From positions 1-7,176 of the forward strand of contig JACRTZ010000013.1 of assembly GCA_014304965.1 (NCBI GenBank): a DNA stretch of 7,176 bases, in the 5' to 3' direction. The notes under the pieces were generated by a model that was not told the DNA's origin, searched no databases, and saw nothing but the letters and a program-made list of their open reading frames with translations. This DNA is from Vulcanimicrobiota bacterium. Its GTDB lineage: Bacteria; Vulcanimicrobiota; Vulcanimicrobiia; Vulcanimicrobiales; Vulcanimicrobiaceae. Made by a program: the position numbers and the translations under genes. Positions 1-5,731 of the stretch are shown one piece after another. Numbering within the stretch: position 1 is the first letter of the stretch; each line of letters begins with the position of its first letter.

Positions 1-208
1 CGTCCCGAATGACGTGCGTCTCGTTGACGACGAGCACGTAATCGGGTTGTAAGAGCGTGGGGAGATCGGTGAAGCGCTTGTGCTCGAGGGATCCGTCCGC
101 GGGTGAAACGAGCAGCCGCGACGCATCGGCCGGTTCGGCCGGAGCGCGCGCGATCAGTTCGTGGGGAAGCTCGTAGCGATAGTCGCCGGTGCGTCGAAGG
201 ACGCGACG
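1..208 (-). CDS. queA: QueA, S-adenosylmethionine:tRNA ribosyltransferase-isomerase, N-terminal fragment (cut by left edge)
   Basis: QueA transfers and isomerises the ribosyl moiety of S-adenosylmethionine onto preQ1-modified tRNA, making epoxyqueuosine in the cytoplasm. The visible translation contains RTGDYRYELPHELIAR, then PADASRLLV, a LEHKRFTDLPTLL stretch and YVLVVNETHVI. This matches the QueA N-terminus in order (DYxYELPxELIA, ASRLLVL, HxxFxDLPxLL, LVxNDTRVI). The rest of the protein lies beyond position 1. The frame is open from 208, directly after the TAA stop (211-209) of the upstream SpoIID-type gene and in the same frame as it. There is no ATG, GTG or TTG between that stop and the conserved DYRYELP at 184; the first standard start is a GTG at 37-35, which would remove the conserved N-terminus. 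A GTC at 202-200 sits where family members usually start. No purine-rich ribosome-binding site is visible. The family call is firm; the start is unresolved. Confidence 0.85.
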
Positions 209-1207
209 TTAGCCGACGGTCGTCGAGGGGAAGTAGAAGGCGACGATTTGCGCTGCGGTCGCGCCGCTTGCGCCCATCGAGCGCGCGCCCCACTGGCACA
301 TGCCCACGCCGTGTCCGCGGCCGTTGCCCGCGACCGCCAAGGAGCCGCTGGCATTTCCGACGCTGCGCAAGTACGTGCTGCGCACGACGGCGGCGCCGAC
401 GCCGAACCGGAACGCCTGCGATGCGACCTGCACCGTCGCGGCGGAACCGACGAAGTTCACGAAGCGCGGACGGCCGCTCGGGTCCACGTCCTTGAGTTGC
501 ACGTCGCGCAGGTCGCCCGCGCGCGCCAACTCCAGCGCGCGTTGCACGGAATCGTATGAGATGTTCGTTTGCCAGCGATAGTCGGGCGTATCGGCGCAAT
601 GCGGATCGGCGACGCTGCGCAGATATGGGCGCGGCGAACCCCACACGTCGCCGGAGTCGGCCGTGCGCCCCCCGCAGCAAGCGGAAAACGCAACGTTCGC
701 CGGCGCGCCGTTATAGGAAACGATCTGTCCGGCCGTCGCGTCAACGGCGGCATGACCCTCGACCGATTCGCTCTCGATCCCACCGTAGCGTTGGTCGCTT
801 TCGGTCGCGACGACGTCGTACGGTTTGCTCGGGCGTAATTTCGTGAGCGCGTAGGTGCGCGCGACGATCGCCTGCGCTTCTTGCGAGGCGTGCGGCCAGC
901 CGGGCGAGACTTCGGCGCTGAGCACGCCGTAGAGGTACGCGTCGAGCGGAACGACGTTGACGAGACCGCGCTTGCCGTCGGCGAGCGTCACGTAGGTGAA
1001 CGTGCCGCGATACGTGCGACCGTTCCAACCGAAGTGCCAGGCGTCGAGCTGGCGGGGCGAGCCGGTCGCGTCGCCGCTCGCGAGCAACACGCGCACGGGG
1101 CGCTCCGTGACGGCGCCGCCGACATCGTGGCCGCCCGTCGCCGAAGCGACCCGGGGATAAACGACTACCGCAGCGCCCAAAGACGCCACGAACGCTCGAC
1201 GTTGCAT
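209..1207 (-). CDS. SpoIID/LytB-domain protein, secreted, probable peptidoglycan lytic enzyme
   Basis: A complete 332-aa protein of the SpoIID/LytB family. Characterised members (sporulation protein SpoIID) are lytic transglycosylases acting on peptidoglycan stripped of stem peptides; in non-spore-formers the role is unknown but presumably envelope-related. The N-terminus QRRAFVASLGAAVVV followed by ASA around residue 23 looks like a Tat-type signal peptide. The SpoIID core is clear: VVPLDAYLYGVLSAEV (residues 85-100, with Glu99 at the position of the SpoIID catalytic glutamate), EAQAIVARTYAL (110-121), VAFSACCGGRTADSGDVWG (172-190) and the C-terminal GRGHGVGMCQWGA (296-308). The ATG is preceded by a weak GAAGAG about 8 nt upstream. 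The stop is immediately followed by the queA reading frame, so the two are probably co-transcribed. Nothing suggests truncation, and no sporulation genes are seen nearby. Confidence 0.93.
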   Translation of the reverse strand: MQRRAFVASLGAAVVVYPRVASATGGHDVGGAVTERPVRVLLASGDATGSPRQLDAWHFGWNGRTYRGTFTYVTLADGKRGLVNVVPLDAYLYGVLSAEVSPGWPHASQEAQAIVARTYALTKLRPSKPYDVVATESDQRYGGIESESVEGHAAVDATAGQIVSYNGAPANVAFSACCGGRTADSGDVWGSPRPYLRSVADPHCADTPDYRWQTNISYDSVQRALELARAGDLRDVQLKDVDPSGRPRFVNFVGSAATVQVASQAFRFGVGAAVVRSTYLRSVGNASGSLAVAGNGRGHGVGMCQWGARSMGASGATAAQIVAFYFPSTTVG

Positions 1208-1369
1208 TCAGGGTACTCTTCGGCGCTCGCGCCCAGCGCCTAGCGTGACGCCGGTCTCAAATCGTATCTTTACAGAGCCTTTGCGGTCCAGGTCACGTTT
1301 GAGCGCGACCGCGGGACGATCGGCCTATTCCGGCGGACGCGTGACCCGGCTCACAGGCCACTTACGGCG
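1208..1369. other. Intergenic region between the Uma2 gene and the SpoIID-type gene
   Basis: This 162-bp stretch holds no gene I can support. Read on the minus strand it must carry any promoter of the SpoIID-queA pair. A weak candidate is GTGACC with TAAAGAT about 18 bp downstream (within 1267-1298), too degenerate to call. Two small inverted repeats are present: GGCGCT/AGCGCC (1222-1227 and 1235-1240) and GTGA/TCAC with a 6-nt loop (1341-1354). Neither is followed by a T-run, so no intrinsic terminator is claimed. Confidence 0.5.
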
Positions 1370-1981
1370 TCATTCGCCGGCAGCGAACAACTCGTTCAGA
1401 TCCAATTCGAACGGCGCGAGCGCACCGGCGAGCAAGGCGACCGGAATCGTCAACGTGCTGCCGCGAAGGCCCGCATGCAACGAGCTTCCGTCGCTCACCT
1501 CAACCACGCGATCCTCGGGGTCGATCAGCACGGCGCAGGCAGCGCCGTTCCGAATGTAGCTCTCGATCTTCCGCCGCACGACCGCGAGCCGATCGCTGTG
1601 CGACGCCACTTCGAACACGAGGTTGGGGCACATTCGGGCGAATGTTTTGAGCGACTGGCTCGAGCGCAGGTCGACGAACCTCTCGGCGCTCAGCCAGGAT
1701 GCATCGGGCGCGAACAACGCAGTGTCCGGCAGTCTGAAGCCGGCCGACGATCCGGCCACGCGGCCGCCGTTCCCGAAGCGTTCGTTCCAGTTGGCCAAGC
1801 GCTGGATTAAGAGCGTGTTCACGCCGTCGCTTGCGAAACCCGCGGGCGGGCTCACGAGCAGCTTGCCGTCCGCCGTGCGCTCGAAACGCATCGGAGGATT
1901 GCGCCGGACGAGTTCCTGGATGTCCTCGTCGGAATACTCGCGCAGAAAGTCCAGGCCGAATTCCATGACATAGTTTACCAC
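1370..1981 (-). CDS. Uma2-family (DUF820) putative endonuclease, copy A
   Basis: A 203-aa protein of the Uma2 family, which has a PD-(D/E)XK nuclease-like fold; biological substrates of the family are largely unknown. Family landmarks are an N-terminal YSDEDIQELV helix, FERTADGKLLVSPP (33-46), GSSAGFRLPD (77-86), APDASWLSAERF (91-102, Asp93 as candidate metal ligand), NLVFEVASHSDR (120-131, Glu124) and the helix RRKIESYIRNG (136-146, Lys138), then AVLIDPEDRVVEV. The usual ExK is replaced by EVxS with a helix lysine, as is common in this family. The start is a GTG with GGAGG 4 nt upstream; an ATG lies five codons inside at 1966-1964 but is 19 nt from that site. The GTG-to-ATG stretch is identical in the neighbouring paralogue, which supports GTG. 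Copy B lies 52 bp upstream, also on the minus strand. No antitoxin or partner gene is seen. Confidence 0.88.
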   Translation of the reverse strand: MVNYVMEFGLDFLREYSDEDIQELVRRNPPMRFERTADGKLLVSPPAGFASDGVNTLLIQRLANWNERFGNGGRVAGSSAGFRLPDTALFAPDASWLSAERFVDLRSSQSLKTFARMCPNLVFEVASHSDRLAVVRRKIESYIRNGAACAVLIDPEDRVVEVSDGSSLHAGLRGSTLTIPVALLAGALAPFELDLNELFAAGE

Positions 1982-1993
1982 GTGTCCTCCAGT

Positions 1994-2006
1994 TCGTATA
2001 TCACGA
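1994..2006. promoter_or_regulatory. 13-bp near-palindrome upstream of Uma2 copy A (candidate operator)
   Basis: On the minus strand it reads TCGTGATATACGA, an inverted repeat with one mismatched pair. It overlaps the candidate -10 hexamer and lies 12 bp before the GTG start. The equivalent site before copy B is a perfect palindrome. Confidence 0.4.
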
Positions 2007-2025
2007 CGAGAAGGCTACGTGGCTA
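1997..2025 (-). promoter_or_regulatory. Candidate promoter of Uma2 copy A
   Basis: On the minus strand, TAGCCA (2025-2020) is followed after exactly 17 bp by GATATA (2002-1997). The same arrangement with the same spacing precedes copy B. TAGCCA matches the TTGACA consensus at four of six positions; GATATA is a poor -10 match. The inferred transcript would start close to the ribosome-binding site, giving a very short leader. The support is conservation between the two copies more than consensus match. Confidence 0.45.
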
Positions 2026-2033
2026 GGGCGGAG

Positions 2034-2648
2034 TCAGGTCGCGGCGGTGAACAATTCCGTCAGCTCAAGTTCGAACGGAGCGAGCGCACCCGCGAGCAAG
2101 TCGAGCGGGATCGTCAAACGGGACGCATCCGAAGCGGGGGTGTGCAAGCGATCTTGTGTACTGATCTCAACGAGATGCCGCTCCGGATCGATGAGCACTG
2201 CACAGGTCACGCCGTTTCGAACGTACGTTTCGATCTTCCGTCGGACGGCGTTGATTCGATCGGTCGGCGAAACGATCTCAAAAACGAGGTTGGGAGATGC
2301 CGGCGCAAATTTGTCGAGCGGCTGTCGCGCGCGCAATTGTGCGAAGCGCTCCGCGTTCAACCACGACGCGTCCGGTGCAAAGAGCGCGCCATCGGGAAGC
2401 GTGAAACCGGCCGAAGACCCGAGCACGGTTCCTCCGTTGCCCGACCGCACGTTCCAGTTCCCGAGCGCCAATACGAGCGCGGCATCCCGGCGACCGCCAA
2501 GCCATCCATTTGGCGGACTCACCAAGAGCCGCCCCTCAGGGGTGCGTTCGAATTGCAGCCCCGGGTTTCGGCGCACGAGTTCTTCAATGTCCTCGTCCGA
2601 ATATCGGTGGAGCAAATCCACTCCGAAGTCCATGACATAGTTTACCAC
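2034..2648 (-). CDS. Uma2-family (DUF820) putative endonuclease, copy B
   Basis: A 204-aa tandem paralogue of the neighbouring Uma2-family protein, about 63% identical by hand alignment. The same landmarks are intact: YSDEDIEELVRRNP (16-29), FERTPEGRLLVSPP (33-46), GSSAGFTLPD (77-86), APDASWLNAERF (91-102, Asp93), NLVFEIVSPTDR (120-131, Glu124), RRKIETYVRNG (136-146, Lys138) and AVLIDPERHLVEI. The most divergent part is residues 47-62, where only about one position in ten matches. The frame stays open upstream to 3065, but that part is antisense-frame read-through of the permease gene. The GTG at 2648-2646 begins the conserved VVNYVM-type start shared with copy A and has GGGAG about 5 nt upstream. 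Both copies have intact putative active-site residues, so both are probably functional proteins. Whether they act as nucleases is unproven. Confidence 0.88.
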   Translation of the reverse strand: MVNYVMDFGVDLLHRYSDEDIEELVRRNPGLQFERTPEGRLLVSPPNGWLGGRRDAALVLALGNWNVRSGNGGTVLGSSAGFTLPDGALFAPDASWLNAERFAQLRARQPLDKFAPASPNLVFEIVSPTDRINAVRRKIETYVRNGVTCAVLIDPERHLVEISTQDRLHTPASDASRLTIPLDLLAGALAPFELELTELFTAAT

Positions 2649-2660
2649 AGGCGCTCCCAG

Positions 2661-2673
2661 TCGTGTATCACGA
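2661..2673. promoter_or_regulatory. 13-bp perfect palindrome upstream of Uma2 copy B (candidate operator)
   Basis: TCGTGATACACGA on the minus strand: arms TCGTG/CACGA around ATA. It sits at the same place relative to the start codon and the candidate -10 as the site upstream of copy A. A repressor or autoregulatory binding site is possible but not shown. Confidence 0.42.
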
Positions 2674-2692
2674 CGGAGCGAGTGCGTGGCTA
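2664..2692 (-). promoter_or_regulatory. Candidate promoter of Uma2 copy B
   Basis: TAGCCA (2692-2687) and GATACA (2669-2664) on the minus strand, 17 bp apart, in register with the pair before copy A. The spacer sequence is largely diverged between the copies while the hexamers and spacing are kept, as expected for a functional promoter. Confidence 0.45.
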
Positions 2693-2710
2693 GGGTCGGG
2701 AGGCCCGGCG

Positions 2711-3466
2711 CTACCCCACGTGCTGCAGCAGCAAGATGGAGCTGCACACCATGAGTCCCGAGAACACCAAGCGCAAGCGGCGTTCGGGCATGCGATACGC
2801 CAAGTGCACGCCGTACGGAACCGCGAACAGCGCGCCGAGTGCGAGCGGGATGCCTAAGAACCAATCCACGTCGCCGGCCCACGCGTACGTTGCAACGCCG
2901 ACGAGCGTCCCCGGCGCGACCAGTGCGAGGCCCAGCGCCTGCGCAGAGGTTTGCGAAAGTCCGAAGAGCAGCGACATCAACGGCACCGAGAACGCCGCAC
3001 CGCCGACGCCGAACAGTCCGGACAGCGCGCCGCCGAACGCGCCGACGATCAGCGCAACCGGCCACGGATAAACACGCTGCGGCGTCGCGGAATCAGCATT
3101 CGGCGCGAACGCCTTGTACGCCATGAAGATCGCGATTGCGAGCACGAACGCGGCGAAGGCGATACGCAACGGCGCACTCGGGAGATGCGTCGCGAGGTGC
3201 GCCGCTAAGAACGTGAACGGAAACGCGGGCAGCGCGAGCGACAGCGCGAGGCGCCGGTCGAGCGCTTGTTTTTTCGAGTATCGCCACAAACCGATTGCAA
3301 CGTTCGGAACGACCATAACGAGCGCGGTCCCCTGCGAGTGCTGCTGATCGAGACCGAACGCGAGCGCCAGGAACGGAATCGCGAACACGCCGCCCCCGAT
3401 CCCGAGCAAACCGCCGGCGAACCCGAGGATCGCGCCCGCGACGAGCAACTCGATGATGCTCGCCAT
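2711..3466 (-). CDS. TauE/SafE (TSUP) family membrane permease
   Basis: A 251-aa polytopic inner-membrane protein of the TSUP family, whose studied members move sulfite, sulfoacetate, thiosulfate or other small organic anions. The family's internal duplication is plain: GFAGGLLGIGGGVFAIP (15-31) opens the first half and GALSGLFGVGGAAFSVP (146-162) opens the second. About seven to eight hydrophobic segments follow, near residues 5-35, 45-62, 73-92, 99-118, 136-168, 175-195, 202-222 and 233-248. The frame is open up to a GTG at 3532, but this would overlap the preceding AcnX small-subunit gene. The ATG at 3466 gives the usual family length and N-terminus; a TTG at 3496 with AAGAG upstream is an alternative. 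It is the last gene of an operon-like set with the AcnX genes, suggesting it transports their substrate or product. The ligand cannot be inferred. Confidence 0.9.
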   Translation of the reverse strand: MASIIELLVAGAILGFAGGLLGIGGGVFAIPFLALAFGLDQQHSQGTALVMVVPNVAIGLWRYSKKQALDRRLALSLALPAFPFTFLAAHLATHLPSAPLRIAFAAFVLAIAIFMAYKAFAPNADSATPQRVYPWPVALIVGAFGGALSGLFGVGGAAFSVPLMSLLFGLSQTSAQALGLALVAPGTLVGVATYAWAGDVDWFLGIPLALGALFAVPYGVHLAYRMPERRLRLVFSGLMVCSSILLLQHVG

Positions 3467-3503
3467 CGAGACCACGTGGAAGAACTGTTCGATCAAGATG
3501 CTC

Positions 3504-3911
3504 TTAGCCGATGATTTCGACGATCCGCGCACACGGATCGAGCCGAATCTTCGTGCCCGACGCTAGACGTTTGAAGATGTCGGGATCCACGCCCGAGACG
3601 ATCGGGATGCCGGCTGCGGCCGCGCCTTGCACCATAACCGGATTGACGTCGCCGAACACGAGCCCCGCGAACCCGACGCCGCGGCCCTTCATCATCAAGA
3701 ACGCCCAGCCGCCGGCGATGCCCCCCTGCACGCCCGGGCACACGAGGATCTTGCCGGCGACGGACTGGCCGAAGTTTGGATGACCGATGCGCGAGATGAC
3801 GCCGCCGACGCGATCGAGGTCGTAGCGCGGGCTAAACGTGTAGAGCGAGACGAGCGCGGGCGCTTCGACGGCCGAGCCCAGGCCGCGCTCGCACGAAAAA
3901 CGCTCGCTCAC
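3504..3911 (-). CDS. Aconitase X small (swivel-domain) subunit, DUF126
   Basis: A 135-aa protein matching the small subunit of aconitase X, the swivelling domain that completes the active site of this Fe-S hydro-lyase family. Recognisable features are GGVISRIGHPNFGQSVAGKI (36-55), which corresponds to the family's HPxFGxSVAGKIL signature, then LVCPGVQGGIAGG (56-68), a FAGLVFGDVNPVM segment (81-93) and AAAAGIPIVSG (97-107). The GTG start overlaps the stop of the large-subunit gene as GTGA, a typical sign of translational coupling between partners of one complex. As I recall the family, the loop after the Leu-x-x-Pro usually carries a Gly-Ser-Ser; here it reads PGVQGGIAG, so a conserved serine may be absent. 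The family call is strong; the reaction is not known. Confidence 0.88.
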   Translation of the reverse strand: MSERFSCERGLGSAVEAPALVSLYTFSPRYDLDRVGGVISRIGHPNFGQSVAGKILVCPGVQGGIAGGWAFLMMKGRGVGFAGLVFGDVNPVMVQGAAAAGIPIVSGVDPDIFKRLASGTKIRLDPCARIVEIIG

Positions 3912-5146
3912 GGCAGCCGTCCCGTTACCGCCGCCTCGACGGCATCGGCGGTCCGCCGCAACACCGGCTCGTAGCCGTGGGCCTTGATGATGTTGAACAG
4001 CTTGCCGGAATTCGTGACGACGCGCTTCCAGCCGAACTCCTTGCGCATCGCCGCCGGATCCATGATGTACCAGCACACGCCTTGCAGCACGAGCGCGCCC
4101 GTCGCCTTGATGCGTTGCGTCACGCCGCAATGTTGGGCGGCGTCGAACATCATCGAGTTCGTTGTCACGATCACGGTCGAACCGTTCGCGATCTTGCGAT
4201 CGGCGAAGAGGTCGGCCAGCCGCTCGAGTTCCACGAGCGACAGTTGCGGCGCGGTGAAGACGACCAGATTGACGGCCGGATCGGCGGGCGTGCCGCGCGC
4301 GTAGACGTCATCGACGTCTGCCGCCGAAATGGAAACCTCGTCGAGCAAGGTCGCGCCCTTCATCACGGTTTCGCGGTCCGGTGCTTCGGGCGTCACGCCC
4401 AAAACGTGGTACATCGCGAGCGAACCGAAGCTCGCCAAGGTCGCGCCCAGATGCTTGAGATCGTCCGGCGCCGGCGACGCGTCGCGCAATTCGATGAGCG
4501 GAACGTTCCAGTAGCCGCGCGCGCGTTCGCCGACGATCGCCGCGACCGCGCCATAGTCCGCCACGTCGCGCAGCGGCGCTTCGACGACGAACCGATAGTT
4601 CGGGCGGCGCGCTTCATCGAGGTGGAAACCGTAGGCGGGTGTGCGGCCGGTTATCGCCGCCGCGATTGCGGCCGGACCTGACTCATAGTTCGTGCGCGCG
4701 CCGAGCGCCCCGTTCGCATAAGCCACCGTGCCGGTGTCGCCCCAGGCGACGTGCTCGCGAAAGCGCGGCGTGTACACGGATTGATAGTTGATGCACGTTT
4801 CGACCGTCGCGAAACCGAGTTCGCCGATCAGCCGCCGCACCTCGCGCTCGTTTTCGACGAGCGCCGGCGACTGGTGGAGTTGTTCGGCATGATCGTAGTC
4901 CACGCAGGCGGCGTTGCGGGTGCAGGGCACGCACGCGCGCGCTCCCGAGGCGACGAGATTTTCGAGATACGTCTTGCCCGCCTCGCCCATCACTTCGTAA
5001 TCGCCCATCACGTGGACGTTGGAGATTTCGACGAACCGTTCGGCGCCAAAAAATTCGCCGACACCAATCTGCTGCTCGAGCGCAATGCGCAGCGGCTCGC
5101 CGAGTTGCCCCGCAGCGATCTTCTTTTCGTGTTGGGTTAAATGCAT
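3908..5146 (-). CDS. Aconitase X large (catalytic) subunit, DUF521
   Basis: A 412-aa protein of the aconitase X large-subunit family. Studied relatives dehydrate cis-3-hydroxy-L-proline (bacterial) or mevalonate 5-phosphate (archaeal) using an Fe-S cluster. Seen here: MHLTQHEKKIAAGQLGE (1-17), FFGAERFVEISNVHVMGDY (32-50), GEAGKTYLENL (54-64), ETCINYQSVYTPRF (116-129), EHVAWGDTGTVAYANGALGA (131-150) plus RTNYESG, then ITGRTPAYGFHLDEARRP (165-182), and the C-terminal QGVCWYIMDP (355-364) and VVTNSGKLFNI (377-387). Cys118 and Cys358 fall where family cysteines associated with the cluster usually lie. The acidic residue that I expect before Cys358 (DTC in typical members) is replaced by GVC. The ATG start gives the standard N-terminus. 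The gene lies 15 bp after the 156-aa hypothetical gene and overlaps the small subunit by 4 bp. Confidence 0.9.
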   Translation of the reverse strand: MHLTQHEKKIAAGQLGEPLRIALEQQIGVGEFFGAERFVEISNVHVMGDYEVMGEAGKTYLENLVASGARACVPCTRNAACVDYDHAEQLHQSPALVENEREVRRLIGELGFATVETCINYQSVYTPRFREHVAWGDTGTVAYANGALGARTNYESGPAAIAAAITGRTPAYGFHLDEARRPNYRFVVEAPLRDVADYGAVAAIVGERARGYWNVPLIELRDASPAPDDLKHLGATLASFGSLAMYHVLGVTPEAPDRETVMKGATLLDEVSISAADVDDVYARGTPADPAVNLVVFTAPQLSLVELERLADLFADRKIANGSTVIVTTNSMMFDAAQHCGVTQRIKATGALVLQGVCWYIMDPAAMRKEFGWKRVVTNSGKLFNIIKAHGYEPVLRRTADAVEAAVTGRLP

Positions 5147-5161
5147 GAAATGCCGTATCCG

Positions 5162-5632
5162 TCAGTTCGGAGATTGCTGCGTCAGCCGGTATTGGGTGAT
5201 CACGTTTTGGATGGCCAAATAGAGCACCGCGAGCGGGCCCGGTTTCTCGCGGCTCGCGACGAGCTCGCTTTCGACGCCCGAAGCGGCCACCACGCCTTTA
5301 TCCGTCAGGACGAAAAACGTGACGCGTCCTGCGGGCGGAAGCGGAAAGACCGCCGCCGACTCGAGCAGCGGAAGCGCCGCGATGCCGGCCTCGACCGCTA
5401 TGCGCGCCGCGTCGCGAATCCTTTGGTGCTTCTGGCCGCCGCCGATATACCCGGCGCCGCTGCTGAAGTACATGCTCGCGTGACCGTCGGCTAGTGCAAC
5501 GATCGTTGCGGTGCCGCCCTTTAAACCGAGGTCGGCGACGACTCCCCACGGCCGGCCGAGTGGCGCGCCGGGCACGTCGGAGCGGGCGCTCCGCAGCGCT
5601 TGGTCGCGCAGGCCGATGTAGTTGCCGCTCAT
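5162..5632 (-). CDS. Conserved-looking protein of unknown function with YFSSGAGYIGGG motif
   Basis: I cannot assign a characterised family to this 156-aa protein. It has no signal peptide and no membrane segment, and looks like a compact cytoplasmic alpha/beta domain: a strand pair WGVVADLGLKGGTATIVALA (29-48), then DGHASMYFSSGAGYIGGGQ (49-67) with a glycine-rich loop. A helix follows (RIRDAARIAVEAGIAALPLL, 71-90), then a strand GRVTFFVLTDKGVVAASGVE (102-121) and a C-terminal helix ending ITQYRLTQ. The Gly-Gly-Gly loop followed by Gln-Lys-His could bind a ligand, but this is conjecture. It is the first gene of the block leading into both AcnX subunits with only 15 bp in between, so it may be an accessory protein of that enzyme. 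The ATG start has no strong ribosome-binding site (GAGG is 14 nt away). Confidence 0.8.
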   Translation of the reverse strand: MSGNYIGLRDQALRSARSDVPGAPLGRPWGVVADLGLKGGTATIVALADGHASMYFSSGAGYIGGGQKHQRIRDAARIAVEAGIAALPLLESAAVFPLPPAGRVTFFVLTDKGVVAASGVESELVASREKPGPLAVLYLAIQNVITQYRLTQQSPN

Positions 5633-5731
5633 GCGGCGACTTTCGGCCTCGGCCGAGCGGCGTTCCTACGCCGCATCCACGCGCGGTTGCGGGCGACGAG
5701 GCACTTCGCTTGCTATCAATAAGGTAGCAAG
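5633..5731. promoter_or_regulatory. Divergent intergenic control region
   Basis: This 99-bp gap separates the minus-strand AcnX block from the plus-strand DoxX-like gene and must hold the promoters for both. For the plus gene, TGCTATCAA (5711-5719) resembles an extended -10 (TGnTATAAT), but no -35 at proper spacing is visible. For the minus direction, TTGATA (plus-strand 5714-5719) could be a -35, with no convincing -10. Confidence 0.5.
5709..5731. promoter_or_regulatory. Inverted repeat abutting the DoxX-like start codon (candidate operator or RNA hairpin)
   Basis: Perfect 7-bp arms CTTGCTA (5709-5715) and TAGCAAG (5725-5731) flank a 9-nt centre TCAATAAGG. The right arm ends exactly at the ATG at 5732, and the centre carries AAGG, the probable ribosome-binding site. 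It could act as a DNA operator over the -10 region or as an mRNA hairpin presenting the Shine-Dalgarno in its loop. Confidence 0.5.

Larger units (their letters stand above)
1370..2028 (-). repeat. Tandem duplication unit A (Uma2 gene plus upstream region)
   Basis: First unit of a diverged tandem duplication with a period of about 667 bp. Homology to unit B extends beyond the coding region through the ribosome-binding site into the upstream block, ending at CCCTAGCCACG on the minus strand (plus-strand 2018-2028). Copying of the non-coding flank argues for duplication of a whole transcription unit, not independent acquisition of two family members. Confidence 0.7.
2034..2695 (-). repeat. Tandem duplication unit B (Uma2 gene plus upstream region)
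   Basis: Second unit of the diverged tandem duplication. The same CCCTAGCCACG element closes it (plus-strand 2685-2695), about 15 bp from the stop codon of the permease gene at 2713-2711. The start-proximal 20 bases, from GTG through ATGGA, are identical to unit A. Confidence 0.7.

Noticed and set aside
103..559. Open plus-strand frames rich in Arg and Ser opposite the SpoIID-type gene and queA
   Set aside because: Low-complexity composition typical of antisense reading in GC-rich DNA; the minus strand has clear family motifs across the same bases.
1222..1240. GGCGCT/AGCGCC hairpin as a terminator
   Set aside because: No T-run on either side, and it lies just upstream of the SpoIID-type start codon, not after a stop.
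2649..3065. Upstream extension of Uma2 copy B to a start at 3065
   Set aside because: The extension is Arg/Ala-rich, overlaps the permease gene, and the conserved GTG with a ribosome-binding site at 2648 matches copy A.
3467..3532. N-terminal extension of the TSUP permease to a GTG at 3532
   Set aside because: It would overlap the AcnX small-subunit gene by about 29 bp and adds a polar stretch untypical of TSUP proteins.
3912..4130. Extension of the AcnX small-subunit frame to 4130
   Set aside because: It overlaps the conserved C-terminal part of the large subunit and is Arg-rich; the GTGA junction at 3911-3908 gives a natural start.
5162..5632. GlcG/HbpS (DUF336) haem-binding family for the 156-aa protein
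   Set aside because: Size and glycine loop are superficially similar, but the order of motifs does not match what I know of that family.
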